A DNA stretch of 64,000 nucleotides from Paenibacillus shirakamiensis (GTDB taxonomy: Bacteria; Bacillota; Bacilli; Paenibacillales; Paenibacillaceae): contig NZ_JAGGLD010000003.1 in the NCBI RefSeq assembly GCF_017874255.1, positions 434,001 through 498,000 of the forward strand, in the 5' to 3' direction. Positions 1-9,569 of the stretch are shown one piece after another (positions within the stretch are counted from its first letter, which is position 1; every line of letters begins with the position of its first letter). The notes beneath the pieces were generated by a model. That model had not been told where the DNA came from. It made no database searches and was given only the letters and a program-made list of their open reading frames with translations. Made by a program: the position numbers and the translations under genes.

Positions 1-999
1 GATAAATATGGACGTAAAATTATGTTACTGCGTTCAGGTTTCGGGATGGCCATCGTAATTACATTAATGGGATTTGCGACGACCCCTTGGATGCTGCTTG
101 CCCTAAGACTACTGAATGGCGTCATCTCAGGTTTTAATCCAGCCGCCATTGCCCTCGTCTCGGGAACAACACCCAAAGATCGTATGGGCTTTGCTATGGG
201 CACGATGCAGTCTGGCACCGTAGCCGGTACGATACTTGGGCCCTTAATCGGTGGTTTGCTGGCAGACATCGTCGGTTTCCGTCCCATTTTTTATATCACC
301 GGCTTCTTACTCCTCATGGCTTCTCTACTCGCTTTATTCTTGGTCCGCGAGAACTTTGACCGAGAAGAAGCCGCACATACGAAGCAAATCTCGGTGCTAG
401 CCGGATTTCGAGAACTCAGCAAAACACCGCAGTTACTCGCCCTGTTCGCCGTGACGTTCTTACTTCAATTCGCCATGCTTAGTCCCATGTCCGTCCTGCC
501 GCTATATGTAGAGAAACTGCATGGATCCGTAATCAATCTTAGCTTCTGGGCAGGCTTTGTCAGTGCCATTACAGGATTATCTAATATGATCACCTCCCCC
601 ATTCTCGGAAGATATAGCGATAAGATTGGGGCACATCGCATCTTGACCTTTGCCCTGCTCGGTACAGCGCTTACCCTAATTCCTCAAGCTTTTGTTCATA
701 CGGTATGGCAGCTTATCTTCATTCGCTTTCTTATGGGGATCTGCATGGGGGGACTATTACCCAGCGTGAATGCCCTGATCCGCTCTTATACGCCCGATGG
801 AATGGAGAGCAGAGCTTTTGGATTCAACAGCAGTACACTTGCTTTGGGTAACATGATGGGAGCGCTCATTGGTGGGTTCCTATCGGGTTATATCGGTATT
901 GAAGGAATTTTTATCATCTCAGGTGTATTGCTTCTACTGAATACGGTATGGGTTCGCGCCAAGTTATATAAACACAGAAAGACGCCCAATTTTCAATAA
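1..999 (+). CDS. MFS multidrug-type transporter, 3' part only
   Basis: This is the C-terminal part of a major facilitator superfamily exporter; the gene begins before the window. The frame is open from base 1 and the first codons read DKYGRK, which is the family's loop 2-3 motif A (G-x-L-a-D-r-x-G-r-k), so the ATG at 22 is internal. About 332 residues remain, holding roughly ten hydrophobic segments. A 'GTILGPLIGGLLAD' stretch fits the antiporter motif C of drug:H+ antiporters, and a second 'LGRYSDKIGAHRIL' repeats motif A in the second half. Substrate cannot be told from sequence. A bidirectional terminator follows. Confidence 0.9.
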   Translation, partial: DKYGRKIMLLRSGFGMAIVITLMGFATTPWMLLALRLLNGVISGFNPAAIALVSGTTPKDRMGFAMGTMQSGTVAGTILGPLIGGLLADIVGFRPIFYITGFLLLMASLLALFLVRENFDREEAAHTKQISVLAGFRELSKTPQLLALFAVTFLLQFAMLSPMSVLPLYVEKLHGSVINLSFWAGFVSAITGLSNMITSPILGRYSDKIGAHRILTFALLGTALTLIPQAFVHTVWQLIFIRFLMGICMGGLLPSVNALIRSYTPDGMESRAFGFNSSTLALGNMMGALIGGFLSGYIGIEGIFIISGVLLLLNTVWVRAKLYKHRKTPNFQ

Positions 1000-1030
1000 A
1001 GACCTAGATAAGAAGTTGTTCAACCACGTC

Positions 1031-1072
1031 AAAAAGGCATCCTTGTCTCTTGTGAGACTGAGGATGCTTTTT
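1031..1072. terminator. Bidirectional terminator between convergent genes
   Basis: The stem GGCATCCTtGTCTC pairs with GAGACtgAGGATGC, flanked by A5 on the left and T5 on the right. It serves the plus-strand transporter and the minus-strand methyltransferase. Confidence 0.8.
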
Positions 1073-1101
1073 AATGGATTCATGAAATCATGGAATAAGT
1101 T

Positions 1102-1731
1102 CTATTTCACAAGAGCAAGAGCCAGCCCATCAAAGGCAGGCAAAAATGTGCTGAGTAGACGCTCATCGGTGGCGATCATTTCATTAAACTTACGCATCGC
1201 CACTACGGAGGGTCCATTTTTCTCAGCATTTAAGGTTCTTCCTCGCAGCAATGTATTATCTCCAGCGATAATAGCCCCCGGATTCGCTAGTTGTATGGCT
1301 CGCTCCAAATAATGGGCATAATTCTCTTTATCTGCATCGATGAAAAAGAAATCAAACCGTTTGCCTTCCGCTTGAAGCTGATCTAGACTTTCTAGTGCGG
1401 GCCCGATCATATAGTTCACGTTCTTTCCAAAACCCGCTTCCTCCATATTATGACCCGCAAGTCTCGCGTTGTCCTCCGAAATTTCCAACGAAGTAATCGT
1501 TCCTCCGGGTACCAGTCCTCTTGCGATACAGATTCCGCTGTATCCACCAAGCGCTCCAATCTCTAAGGCATGTGTCGTACAGGAGGTGGTCACAAGCAAA
1601 GTCAATAGACGTCCATACCCTGGAGCAATAGATACATCTTGTATCCCTGCCGCTGCAATAGAAGCTTTGACTCGTCCAAGCACTTCATCCTCTGCATACA
1701 GTTCTTCGCTATATTGTTCTGGTGTCGTCAT
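1102..1731 (-). CDS. Class I SAM-dependent O-methyltransferase (COMT-like family)
   Basis: A 209-residue methyltransferase of the O-methyltransferase family 3 (catechol/caffeoyl-CoA type). The SAM-binding motif I is ALEIGALGGYSG near residues 56-67. The metal and substrate segment FFFIDADKENYAHYL (about 128-142) carries the usual divalent-cation aspartates, followed by IIAGDNTLLRG with a further D-N pair. Length matches single-domain bacterial members, including the tRNA-modifying YrrM/TrmR group, so the acceptor could be a catechol-like molecule or tRNA; sequence alone does not decide. The start has a clear AAAGGAGAG ribosome binding site. Monocistronic on the minus strand. Confidence 0.85.
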   Translation of the reverse strand: MTTPEQYSEELYAEDEVLGRVKASIAAAGIQDVSIAPGYGRLLTLLVTTSCTTHALEIGALGGYSGICIARGLVPGGTITSLEISEDNARLAGHNMEEAGFGKNVNYMIGPALESLDQLQAEGKRFDFFFIDADKENYAHYLERAIQLANPGAIIAGDNTLLRGRTLNAEKNGPSVVAMRKFNEMIATDERLLSTFLPAFDGLALALVK

Positions 1732-1946
1732 TCTTCTCTCTCCTTTCTATGGGTAAAACGAATTGTATGTTCTTGAACATTCGCCTATACTATATGGAAT
1801 GAACATTTATAAGCAGGATCTCGGCACAAAAGCCCTTTTCCCCTAGGGATAGGCCCTTCTCATTGTAGGACTTTTCATGAATCGCTACAAGTCCACAGGG
1901 GAGCCCATGCTGACATGTTACTTTCCCAAATGGAGCTGATACCAAC

Positions 1947-3086
1947 TTGCCAGGACCACTACAATTGATCGCCACTGCGCCGATGGGGCTTGAAGCCGTT
2001 GTCGCGCGTGAACTCAAAGATCTCGGATACGAGGATACTCGCACAGAAAATGGACGAGTTAACTTTACGGGTGACTATATTGATATCTGCCGCTGTAACC
2101 TGTGGTTACGTACTTCTGACCGCGTACTGATTAAGATGGGTGAGTTCGATGCTTTTACGTTTGATGAACTCTTTGAAGGAACCAAGGCACTTCCTTGGCA
2201 GGACTGGATTCCTGCACATGGTGAATTCCCCGTAGAAGGTCGTTCTCACAAATCTCAACTCAGCAGTGTACCCGCATGCCAAGGGATTGTGAAGAAAGCC
2301 ATCGTAGAGAAGTTAAAAGAGTCGTATGATACGGAATGGTTCGAAGAAACAGGTCCAAGGTACGTCATTGAAGTCATTATGCTCAATGATAAAGCACTGC
2401 TAACCCTTGATACAACTGGACCTGCACTTCACAAACGCGGCTATCGCAAACATGCAACCGAAGCACCGCTCAAAGAGACCATGGCCGCTGCCTTAATTCT
2501 GTTAAGCCGCTGGAATCCTTCCCGTCCTTTCTATGATCCATGCTGCGGATCAGGTACTCTGCCTATTGAAGCCGCTTTAATTGGCTGGAACATTGCACCG
2601 GGTCTACGTCGTACTTTTAATTCCGAACCATGGCCCGTCATTGGTGAGGAATTATGGGAACAAGCACGCGAAGAGGCTTATGATGCGGTGCGAGATGACA
2701 TCCCTCTGAATATTGCCGGCAGTGACATCGATAGCGAGGCCATTGAGATTGCTATGGCGGCCGCAAAGAGTGCAGGACTTGGGAATGAAATTACATTCAC
2801 ACGTCAGCCCGCTGCAAGCATCGTACCTGAAGGTGAATACGGATGCATGATTACGAATCCGCCTTATGGTGAACGGATCGGTGAAGAGAAAGAGATACGT
2901 AAGCTCATTGCTCAGCTCGGCCGTGTAGCCGCTGGGATGCCCACATGGTCATTTTTCGCCATCACCCCAACGCCACAATTTGAACATGAGTTCCACCGCA
3001 AAGCAGACAAACGACGCAAGCTATTTAATGGACGGATTGAATGTCAATATCTTCAGTTCCTCGGACCTCTACCCCCACGCCGCTAA
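1947..3086 (+). CDS. THUMP-domain RNA guanine-N2 methyltransferase (YpsC/RlmL-like)
   Basis: A 379-residue SAM-dependent RNA methyltransferase of the YpsC/RlmL family, known for m2G modification of 23S rRNA. The N-terminus (IATAPMGLEAVVARELKDLGY) leads into a ferredoxin-like/THUMP region (about 10-160). The methyltransferase domain follows, with DPCCGSGTLPIEAAL (motif I, about 199-213) and the catalytic NPPYGERIG (motif IV, about 301). The start is a TTG at 1947; an in-frame stop lies at 1911 and the family's conserved N-terminus begins exactly here, so the downstream ATG is too late. The SD is a modest GGAGCTGAT. In B. subtilis ypsC follows rnpB, but no RNase P RNA fits the gap upstream. Confidence 0.9.
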   Translation: MPGPLQLIATAPMGLEAVVARELKDLGYEDTRTENGRVNFTGDYIDICRCNLWLRTSDRVLIKMGEFDAFTFDELFEGTKALPWQDWIPAHGEFPVEGRSHKSQLSSVPACQGIVKKAIVEKLKESYDTEWFEETGPRYVIEVIMLNDKALLTLDTTGPALHKRGYRKHATEAPLKETMAAALILLSRWNPSRPFYDPCCGSGTLPIEAALIGWNIAPGLRRTFNSEPWPVIGEELWEQAREEAYDAVRDDIPLNIAGSDIDSEAIEIAMAAAKSAGLGNEITFTRQPAASIVPEGEYGCMITNPPYGERIGEEKEIRKLIAQLGRVAAGMPTWSFFAITPTPQFEHEFHRKADKRRKLFNGRIECQYLQFLGPLPPRR

Positions 3087-3098
3087 GGCGGGGGTTTT
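3072..3098 (+). terminator. Terminator overlapping the end of the RNA methyltransferase gene
   Basis: CCCCCaCGCC, loop GCTAA, GGCGGGGG, then TTTT. The stop codon lies in the loop. Confidence 0.8.
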
Positions 3099-3131
3099 GT
3101 TCTGCATGGCGGAAAGGGATGAACACCTCTC

Positions 3132-5123
3132 ATGAATGCTACACGTAACCGATTCACCTCACTTCTTAAAAAGATGCTGCAGCATCCCCTAGCGCTTTAT
3201 GTACTTTTCCTGGCCACCATGACTTGGAAGCTAGGTTATATGCACGCCCATCTGCATGCCCAGAATATTGATATGAACCGACTGGATTACATCATTGCGA
3301 TAGGTTCTCTCATGCTGGCTTCATTTTGGACTTGGTGGTTACCCAGAAAAGGCCGCACCACCGCGTTAATTCTGCTTAACTTAGCGCTTACTGCCCTAAT
3401 CTACTCCGATCTCGTCTATTACCGCTACTTCGGAGATTTCATCACTATTCCGGTATTATTCCAAGTAGGACAGGTAGGAGAACTTGGCGGAAGCATACGC
3501 TCATTACTGCGATGGACCGATCTCTGGTTTGTAATCGATTGGCTCTTGTACCTTCCAATGCTATTCATCACCTTGGGTAGAAAAAATACGATTCGACTTT
3601 CCTCTTACCTTGAATCTTCATGGGTTAGAGTCTCTTTTCTGCGCCGCACTATGAAAAGGCTATCATCGGGCCTACTTGTCTGTCTGCTGGGGCTGGGGCT
3701 CACTATATTTCCAATTCGCCACTACACGACAACTTGGGCGGCGGGCCTACTTACAGGAAATTGGTGGAATCTAGCGCTATATAATGTAACGGGGCTGCTT
3801 GGATTCCACGCGCATGACACTTATAACTATGCTGTGGGGCATTGGGGACCGCAGAAGAAGCTGAATTCAGAACAGATGTCTCGGGTTCAAGCTTGGTACG
3901 CTAATGCGGGCATACTCAGATCGGAGACTCCTAGTTCCCCCACCGCTTCTTATGGCGCCTACAAAGGGAGTAATGTCATCGTTGTCCAGGTCGAAGCCTT
4001 TATGAATTTCATGATTGGCCAAAAGATTGGTGGACAGGAAATCACGCCTCACTTCAATCAGTTAATGAAAGATAGCCTGTATATGCCAAATTACTATCAT
4101 CAGACAGGTCAGGGAAGAACATCGGATGCAGACTTTTCCTCTCAGTCCTCCTTACACCCGCTTCCCACAGGCTCTGTCTTCACCAGGTACCCAGATCATA
4201 CTTATAATGTGCTGCCACAAATTTTAAAAGATAACGGCTACCAGACCGCCGCTTTTCATGCCTATGAAAGCAGCTTTTGGAATCGCTATACGGTATATAA
4301 GGCTTTTGGATACGATCAATTTTACAGCAAAAAAGACTTCACCCTCGATGAACCACTGGGATGGTCTTTAGGGGATAAGTCTTTCCTTCATCAGTCCATC
4401 AATAAGATGAAAATCAATCAAGAACATGCAGGGAGCGCGCCCTTCTATTCTTTTTTGATAACGCTTTCTAGCCATCACCCCTATACGCTACCTGAGCAAG
4501 TGCAGGAACTCAACGTAGGCGAATTCCAAGGGACTATATTTGGGAACTATCTTCAAGCCGTCCATTACGTGGATGAAGCCTTAGGCCAGATGGTAGAACA
4601 ACTTAAGCAAGACGGGCTGTGGGATCGCTCGATACTCTATATTTACGGAGACCATGACAATTCCATTCCGGATAAGACTTACTACGAAAAATTTCTTGGA
4701 CGAAGCTTGAACGAGCTGGATATGGAGCAAATTATGAATCAAGTTCCATTACTCATCCATGTACCCGACAGTAAAATCAAAGGCATGGACTTGAGACCTG
4801 GAGGCCAATTAGATATGGCACCTTCATTGTTGCATCTACTCGGTATTCCTTCACAAGAATTTGCCATGATGGGAAATGATCTGTTTCACTCAAATCCACG
4901 TTTTGTTGTATTAAGATCTGGAGCATTCACGGACGGTACAATTCTGTATATGCCTTCGGCAGATGGTATTTTTGAGCATGGAGTCTGTTATGATCTAGCC
5001 ACGCGCCAACCTACCGATGTAGAACGAGCACGGGCTGGTTATACAAAGGCCAAACAACAACTGGATTATTCGGATAAGACGATTGAGTACGACTTGATTC
5101 GAAAATGGACTCCAGCACCTTAG
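3132..5123 (+). CDS. LTA synthase family protein (membrane sulfatase fold)
   Basis: A 663-residue polytopic enzyme of the lipoteichoic acid synthase family. Five or so membrane helices occupy residues 15-230, followed by an extracellular alkaline-phosphatase/sulfatase domain (about 280-640). Catalytic features are visible: NVIVVQVEAF with the metal-binding Glu, HQTGQGRTSDADF with the nucleophile Thr as in LtaS 'GKTSDAE', and YGDHDNS plus SSHHPY for remaining Mn ligands. Members polymerise glycerol-phosphate from phosphatidylglycerol or prime that chain. Several paralogues per genome are usual, so I do not assign a specific role. A terminator precedes it and another follows; it appears monocistronic. 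Confidence 0.9.
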   Translation: MNATRNRFTSLLKKMLQHPLALYVLFLATMTWKLGYMHAHLHAQNIDMNRLDYIIAIGSLMLASFWTWWLPRKGRTTALILLNLALTALIYSDLVYYRYFGDFITIPVLFQVGQVGELGGSIRSLLRWTDLWFVIDWLLYLPMLFITLGRKNTIRLSSYLESSWVRVSFLRRTMKRLSSGLLVCLLGLGLTIFPIRHYTTTWAAGLLTGNWWNLALYNVTGLLGFHAHDTYNYAVGHWGPQKKLNSEQMSRVQAWYANAGILRSETPSSPTASYGAYKGSNVIVVQVEAFMNFMIGQKIGGQEITPHFNQLMKDSLYMPNYYHQTGQGRTSDADFSSQSSLHPLPTGSVFTRYPDHTYNVLPQILKDNGYQTAAFHAYESSFWNRYTVYKAFGYDQFYSKKDFTLDEPLGWSLGDKSFLHQSINKMKINQEHAGSAPFYSFLITLSSHHPYTLPEQVQELNVGEFQGTIFGNYLQAVHYVDEALGQMVEQLKQDGLWDRSILYIYGDHDNSIPDKTYYEKFLGRSLNELDMEQIMNQVPLLIHVPDSKIKGMDLRPGGQLDMAPSLLHLLGIPSQEFAMMGNDLFHSNPRFVVLRSGAFTDGTILYMPSADGIFEHGVCYDLATRQPTDVERARAGYTKAKQQLDYSDKTIEYDLIRKWTPAP

Positions 5124-5180
5124 ACCGCCACTCCCTAACACTTCAAAGAATCATTAAAAGCACATCAAAAAGCACAGCAA

Positions 5181-5214
5181 AAAAAGCACATCTCTATAAT
5201 GAGAAGTGCTTTTT
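5181..5214. terminator. Bidirectional terminator
   Basis: AAAAAGCACaTCTC, loop TATAAT, GAGAaGTGCTTTTT. It lies between the LTA synthase gene and the convergent DUF1450 gene. Confidence 0.75.
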
Positions 5215-5296
5215 GTTGATTGTACTAAAGTACTTATCTGCTAAATTAGAGATGTGTCTTTTTGTACCTGCACGTATATAAGGATGTGTATTTTGA

Positions 5297-5530
5297 TTAA
5301 GACCGCGCTTTTTTCACAAAAGGTTCAGCCTTTGCGATCACTTCATCCTCGGTAGGTGCACTGATATAACGTCCATTCACATATACAAAGGCCCGCTTCC
5401 CGCAAGGGCCACAGTAGGATTTACACCCAACTTTGATCTCTGCATCCGGAGCCATCTTCTGTAACTTAGGCACAAATGTCTTCAACCTGACAAAATTGCA
5501 TTTATCGCATACACGTATATCGTTAGCCAT
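5297..5530 (-). CDS. DUF1450 small cysteine protein (YuzB-like)
   Basis: A 77-residue protein matching the DUF1450/YuzB family in length and layout. CDKC stands near residue 8 and the segment VGCKSYCGPCGKRAF near 34-48, then VNGRYISAPTEDEVI, the usual short beta-hairpin and C-terminal helix. The Cys pattern (CxxC, C-x3-C-x2-C) suggests metal or Fe-S binding or a thioredoxin-like redox fold, but the family's function is not established. The SD is AGAAGGG seven bases ahead of ATG. Monocistronic. Confidence 0.8.
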   Translation of the reverse strand: MANDIRVCDKCNFVRLKTFVPKLQKMAPDAEIKVGCKSYCGPCGKRAFVYVNGRYISAPTEDEVIAKAEPFVKKARS

Positions 5531-5627
5531 GATTTTCCCTTCTTCTGTAGCTTATTGAGCCTATCTGTATATTCATTAGATCTTATGCACACTAGACCTT
5601 AACTACGAGACTATAATACCCGTATTG

Positions 5628-5740
5628 TAACCTAACTAAGGTTGTTAATCAACGGTTCTGCGATGGAAGTAAGCTCCTTATCGGAACAAATATAATTATT
5701 TTTTATTAACTCACTAACCTAAATTAAGGTATGATATATA
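5628..5740 (+). promoter_or_regulatory. Two operator-like palindromes and promoter for the ABC exporter operon
   Basis: AACCT-aacta-AGGTT (5630-5644) and ACCTaAATTaAGGT (5719-5732) share the same arms, 89 bases apart. The second overlaps a likely promoter: TTAACT at 5706-5711 and TATGAT at 5730-5735, 18 bases apart. The arrangement fits a repressor of the MarR or TetR kind acting on the exporter genes; no such regulator gene is adjacent. Confidence 0.45.
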
Positions 5741-5837
5741 TGATTTCCCATTTTTGCCCATAGGTCAATTTTCCGGCAAACTGCATAGGACTAAATGAAT
5801 GAATACATACAGATCAGGTTTACTTAGGGGGAAGACT

Positions 5838-7580
5838 ATGGCTCAACAGAAACTATCCATATATTGGTTATTTCGATACCTTCGCCCTGTACTAGGGCGA
5901 TTGATCATTTTATTATTGCTGGTACTCAGTTCTGTAGCTATGCAGCTCGTCCAACCACAGATCGTGCAACGATTCATCGACAAGGCTCATGTTGCAGGCA
6001 TTGTAGCCGATTTATTCACGCTTGCTGGTATGTATCTTGCCGTAGCCGTTCTAAATCAATTATTCACGCTTGCCGTAAGCTATTTAGGAAATGATGTATC
6101 GTGGAGAGCAACCAATCAGCTTCGCGGTGATCTACTTCGACATTGTCTGCGCTTAGATATGCGATTTCATAATATGAAGACACCTGGGGAAATGATAGAA
6201 CGTATCGATGGTGATGTTACGAATATGTCGAATTTTTTCTCTATGTTCATCATACAGGTCATCAGCAGTTTTATTCTGTTAGTTGGAATCCTAGGCTTTA
6301 TGTTCACTACACATTGGCCCATTGCCATTGCGATGACACTCTTCACTTTGAGCTCCCTCACGGTTATGTTCATCATTCGAAATTTAGGGGTAAGCTCTTC
6401 CAAAGCCGAACGTGAAGCAAATGCCACCTTATTTGGATTGATCGAAGAACGTATTGCAGGTATCGAAGATGTTCAAGCGAATGGGAATGTACCTTACGTC
6501 ATGAAAAGATTTCACCGCGAAATGCGTAACGTCTACCTCAAAGGTCGGCGGGCTTGGATGCTTCGGATTGTTCCTTGGAACACTACGGTTATTTTATTTG
6601 CGATCGCTGTTACGGTCGTGCTCATCATGGGTGTTCGTTATTACACTCTCGGTCAGATCTCCATAGGGACATTGTTCCTCATCTTCCAGTATACACAGAT
6701 GTTAAATGATCCTATTGAACGCCTTGGAGATCAGGTTCAAGAATTCCAGAAAGCGAAATCCGGTATGCTTCGCGCTAGAGAATTATTGGCTCTACAGAGT
6801 CCGATTATAAATGGGACAAAAGACGATCTTCCTGCTGGTGCATTAGGACTTGAATTCGAGCATGTACATTTCAGCTACAACATCGATAAGCCGGTACTCC
6901 ACGATATTAACTTCACTTTGAATCCTGGCGAGCGATTAGGAATCATCGGCAGAACAGGTAGTGGGAAATCCAGCTTAAGCCGTGTCCTACTACGTCTGTA
7001 CAATATTGACAGTGGTTCCATTCGTATAGGAGGCATGGATATCCAAGACCTCAAACTTCAAACCCTCTATCGACGAATGGGTATGGTTACCCAAGATGTT
7101 CAATTATTCGATGGGTCCTTACGAGACAATCTGACGTTATTTAATCCCCTTATTACAGATGAAAATATTTTAGCTACGACGGCTAGACTTGGTCTCCGGG
7201 TATGGATTGACGCTCAACCTCAAGGGCTGGATACGCATCTATCCGCAGGAGGCGCCTCTCTTTCTGCGGGGGAAGCCCAGCTCTTCGCCTTGACCCGCGT
7301 ATTTTTAACTAAACCCAGCCTTGTTATTCTAGATGAGCCTTCATCGCGCCTCGATGCTGCGACAGAAGCCTTGCTGCAGTCTGCTGTACATCAATTGATG
7401 AGCGAGTGTACGGGAATTATCATTGCGCATCGATTAGCTACCTTAGATACGGTCGATCACATTATGGTCCTTCGAGATGGCCGTATTGTAGAATTCGGTA
7501 AGCGAGAGCTACTTGCTCTTGATCCTTCTTCAGCTTATGCGAAGCTGATTCAGACCGGCGAAGAGGAGGAATTAGCATGA
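5838..7580 (+). CDS. ABC exporter half-transporter, subunit 1
   Basis: A 580-residue half-transporter: an exporter-type membrane domain with six helices (about 15-310) and an ATPase domain (about 335-575). Walker A is GRTGSGKSS (about 371). The signature is LSAGEAQ (about 474) rather than LSGGQ, and Walker B is LVILDEPSS with the catalytic Glu intact (about 495). I chose ATG 5838 because AGGGGG lies just ahead; an in-frame ATG at 5799 lacks an SD. It overlaps subunit 2 by four bases (ATGA), so the two are co-translated and should form a heterodimer of the YfiBC/YheIH type, often linked to drug or peptide efflux. Substrate is unknown. Confidence 0.9.
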   Translation: MAQQKLSIYWLFRYLRPVLGRLIILLLLVLSSVAMQLVQPQIVQRFIDKAHVAGIVADLFTLAGMYLAVAVLNQLFTLAVSYLGNDVSWRATNQLRGDLLRHCLRLDMRFHNMKTPGEMIERIDGDVTNMSNFFSMFIIQVISSFILLVGILGFMFTTHWPIAIAMTLFTLSSLTVMFIIRNLGVSSSKAEREANATLFGLIEERIAGIEDVQANGNVPYVMKRFHREMRNVYLKGRRAWMLRIVPWNTTVILFAIAVTVVLIMGVRYYTLGQISIGTLFLIFQYTQMLNDPIERLGDQVQEFQKAKSGMLRARELLALQSPIINGTKDDLPAGALGLEFEHVHFSYNIDKPVLHDINFTLNPGERLGIIGRTGSGKSSLSRVLLRLYNIDSGSIRIGGMDIQDLKLQTLYRRMGMVTQDVQLFDGSLRDNLTLFNPLITDENILATTARLGLRVWIDAQPQGLDTHLSAGGASLSAGEAQLFALTRVFLTKPSLVILDEPSSRLDAATEALLQSAVHQLMSECTGIIIAHRLATLDTVDHIMVLRDGRIVEFGKRELLALDPSSAYAKLIQTGEEEELA

Positions 7581-9343
7581 GTGTATCCCTTTTTATGCGA
7601 AGATTATTGAACTACAACATACCCCTAGCGCTAATCAACGGGCTATTATGGGGTGTGTTTCACGCCTTACCTCTATTTACTGGCCTTGGCATTCAGTGGT
7701 TTTTTGATCGGGTTGCTACAGAATCACATCAGTACCTATGGCTCGCGGCACCCTTGGTGTTCATAGCACTCATAAGATTTCTACGTGTTAGTGTATTCTT
7801 CATTGCCTTCTTTCAATGGGTCACCTATATCTATCATATTGAAGCTATACTTCGTACCAATATGCTCAAAGGGATTATGCGATGGCCGGGACGTAATTTA
7901 CCCGCCTCCCCCGGAGAAGCTGTCAGTCGTTTTCGGGAAGATGTTAGTGAGGTCGTAGAATATGTAGAATCTTGGGTAGATGTATGGGGACGTTTTGCTT
8001 TTTCTGTCATCTCTCTCATCATCATGGCCCGAATTAATCTTTGGATTACCCTGACTGCGGTTCTCCCTCTTGTACTCGTCACCATTATGAACAATTTGTC
8101 AGGTAATCGAGCACGAACCTATGCTCAAAAAAACCGAGAAGCTACAGGTAAAATTACCGGGTTCATCGCAGAATCGTTCGGTGCAGTCCAAGCTCTTAAA
8201 TTAGGTCAGGCCGAGGACCATGTCCACGCCAGATTCACCGATCTGAATGAGGCCCGAAGAGGTGCGGCACTCAAAGACAACTTTTTCAAGCAATGGATGC
8301 AATCCTTGAATCAGCACATTTTAAGCATTTGCACAGGTATTATTCTGCTGATGTGTGCATCACAAATGCGCGCAGGTCAATTTACGGTAGGTGACTTCGC
8401 CCTGTTCACATCATATCTGACGAATTTTTCCTACAGCATTTCCCTATTTGGATTTATGATCTTCCAGCATAAACGGCTAAAAATATCTCTGGATCGCATG
8501 CGAATTCTGTTCCGTCCGGGGGAGGAAGATCAGATCATACACCCGAGTCCAGTGTATCTGAATGAGGAACCACCCGAGTCTCTAGCACCAATTCATTTCC
8601 CAGAAGACCAACTGAGAACCTTAGAAGTTAAAGGACTCTCCTATATGTATCCCCAATCTACACATGGGATCAAGGATATTCATTTCAAGCTAGAACGTGG
8701 ACAATTCCTCGTCATTACGGGTAGAGTAGGTTCCGGTAAATCCACACTTATCCGGACACTGCTAGGGCTGTTAGAGAAATCAGAAGGAAATGTATTATGG
8801 AATGGACGGGCGATCGACCCTGCAACCTTTCTGATTCCTCCTAGAACAGCTTTTACACCGCAAGTCCCGCGCTTGTTCAGTGATACACTCAAAGAAAATA
8901 TTTTATTAGGCAAGCCAGATCGTGGTGCAACTCTGGACAGATCTATTCGGCTAGCAGTCATGGACAAAGACATTGCCGATCTTGAAAAGGGGATGGACAC
9001 CTTCGTCGGTCCCCGAGGGGTTATGTTATCTGGCGGGCAGATTCAACGAGCGGCTACAGCTCGAATGATCCAGACCGAATCCGATCTGTTCTTATTCGAT
9101 GATCTTTCCAGTGCCTTGAATGTTGAAACTGAACATACTTTATGGAGACGGATATTTGAAGATCAGCAGATGACCTGCATCGCTGTGTCTCACCGCCGAG
9201 CGGCACTTTCCCAAGCGGATCACATTATTGTGATGAAGGATGGCCGCATAGAGGCCGAGGGCTCTTTATCTGAACTGCTAGATACTTGTGAAGAAATGCA
9301 GCAACTGTGGCAAGGCGAGCCCACACCTGTTCCTAATGCTTAA
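7577..9343 (+). CDS. ABC exporter half-transporter, subunit 2
   Basis: A 588-residue partner of the preceding gene, with six membrane helices followed by an ATPase domain. Walker A is GRVGSGKST (about 381) and the signature is a canonical LSGGQIQR (about 484). Walker B reads LFLFDDLSS, so the catalytic Glu after the Walker B Asp is Asp here. With the altered signature in subunit 1, one composite ATP site is degenerate and the other consensus, as in known heterodimeric exporters. It starts inside the stop of subunit 1 and is followed by a strong terminator, closing a two-gene operon. Confidence 0.9.
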   Translation: MSVSLFMRRLLNYNIPLALINGLLWGVFHALPLFTGLGIQWFFDRVATESHQYLWLAAPLVFIALIRFLRVSVFFIAFFQWVTYIYHIEAILRTNMLKGIMRWPGRNLPASPGEAVSRFREDVSEVVEYVESWVDVWGRFAFSVISLIIMARINLWITLTAVLPLVLVTIMNNLSGNRARTYAQKNREATGKITGFIAESFGAVQALKLGQAEDHVHARFTDLNEARRGAALKDNFFKQWMQSLNQHILSICTGIILLMCASQMRAGQFTVGDFALFTSYLTNFSYSISLFGFMIFQHKRLKISLDRMRILFRPGEEDQIIHPSPVYLNEEPPESLAPIHFPEDQLRTLEVKGLSYMYPQSTHGIKDIHFKLERGQFLVITGRVGSGKSTLIRTLLGLLEKSEGNVLWNGRAIDPATFLIPPRTAFTPQVPRLFSDTLKENILLGKPDRGATLDRSIRLAVMDKDIADLEKGMDTFVGPRGVMLSGGQIQRAATARMIQTESDLFLFDDLSSALNVETEHTLWRRIFEDQQMTCIAVSHRRAALSQADHIIVMKDGRIEAEGSLSELLDTCEEMQQLWQGEPTPVPNA

Positions 9344-9374
9344 TGAACAGTTAGGGAAAGCCATGTCTTATCAA

Positions 9375-9406
9375 CAAAAAGACCGCGAATAATCGCGGTC
9401 TTTTTG
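9375..9406. terminator. Strong terminator after the ABC exporter
   Basis: CAAAAAGACCGCGA, loop ATAA, TCGCGGTCTTTTTG: a perfect 14-bp stem with A and T tracts, usable in both directions. Confidence 0.9.
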
Positions 9407-9569
9407 TTTCGGTTCAAGGTTTTACGTTAATGGTTTTACGTTGATGCTTTAAGTCAATATGTTATCTCGATATTACCTCAATATTTTTGATAAAAAGTTG
9501 AAAAAGAATGGGTACGAATTAGTTCCGATCGTTCACATTTAACATATTTGTACCATTCACAGCCTACAT

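Noticed and set aside
1740..1946. RNase P RNA (rnpB), expected because B. subtilis ypsC follows rnpB
   Set aside because: The gap is about 200 bases, half the size of a type-B RNase P RNA, and none of its conserved segments is present.
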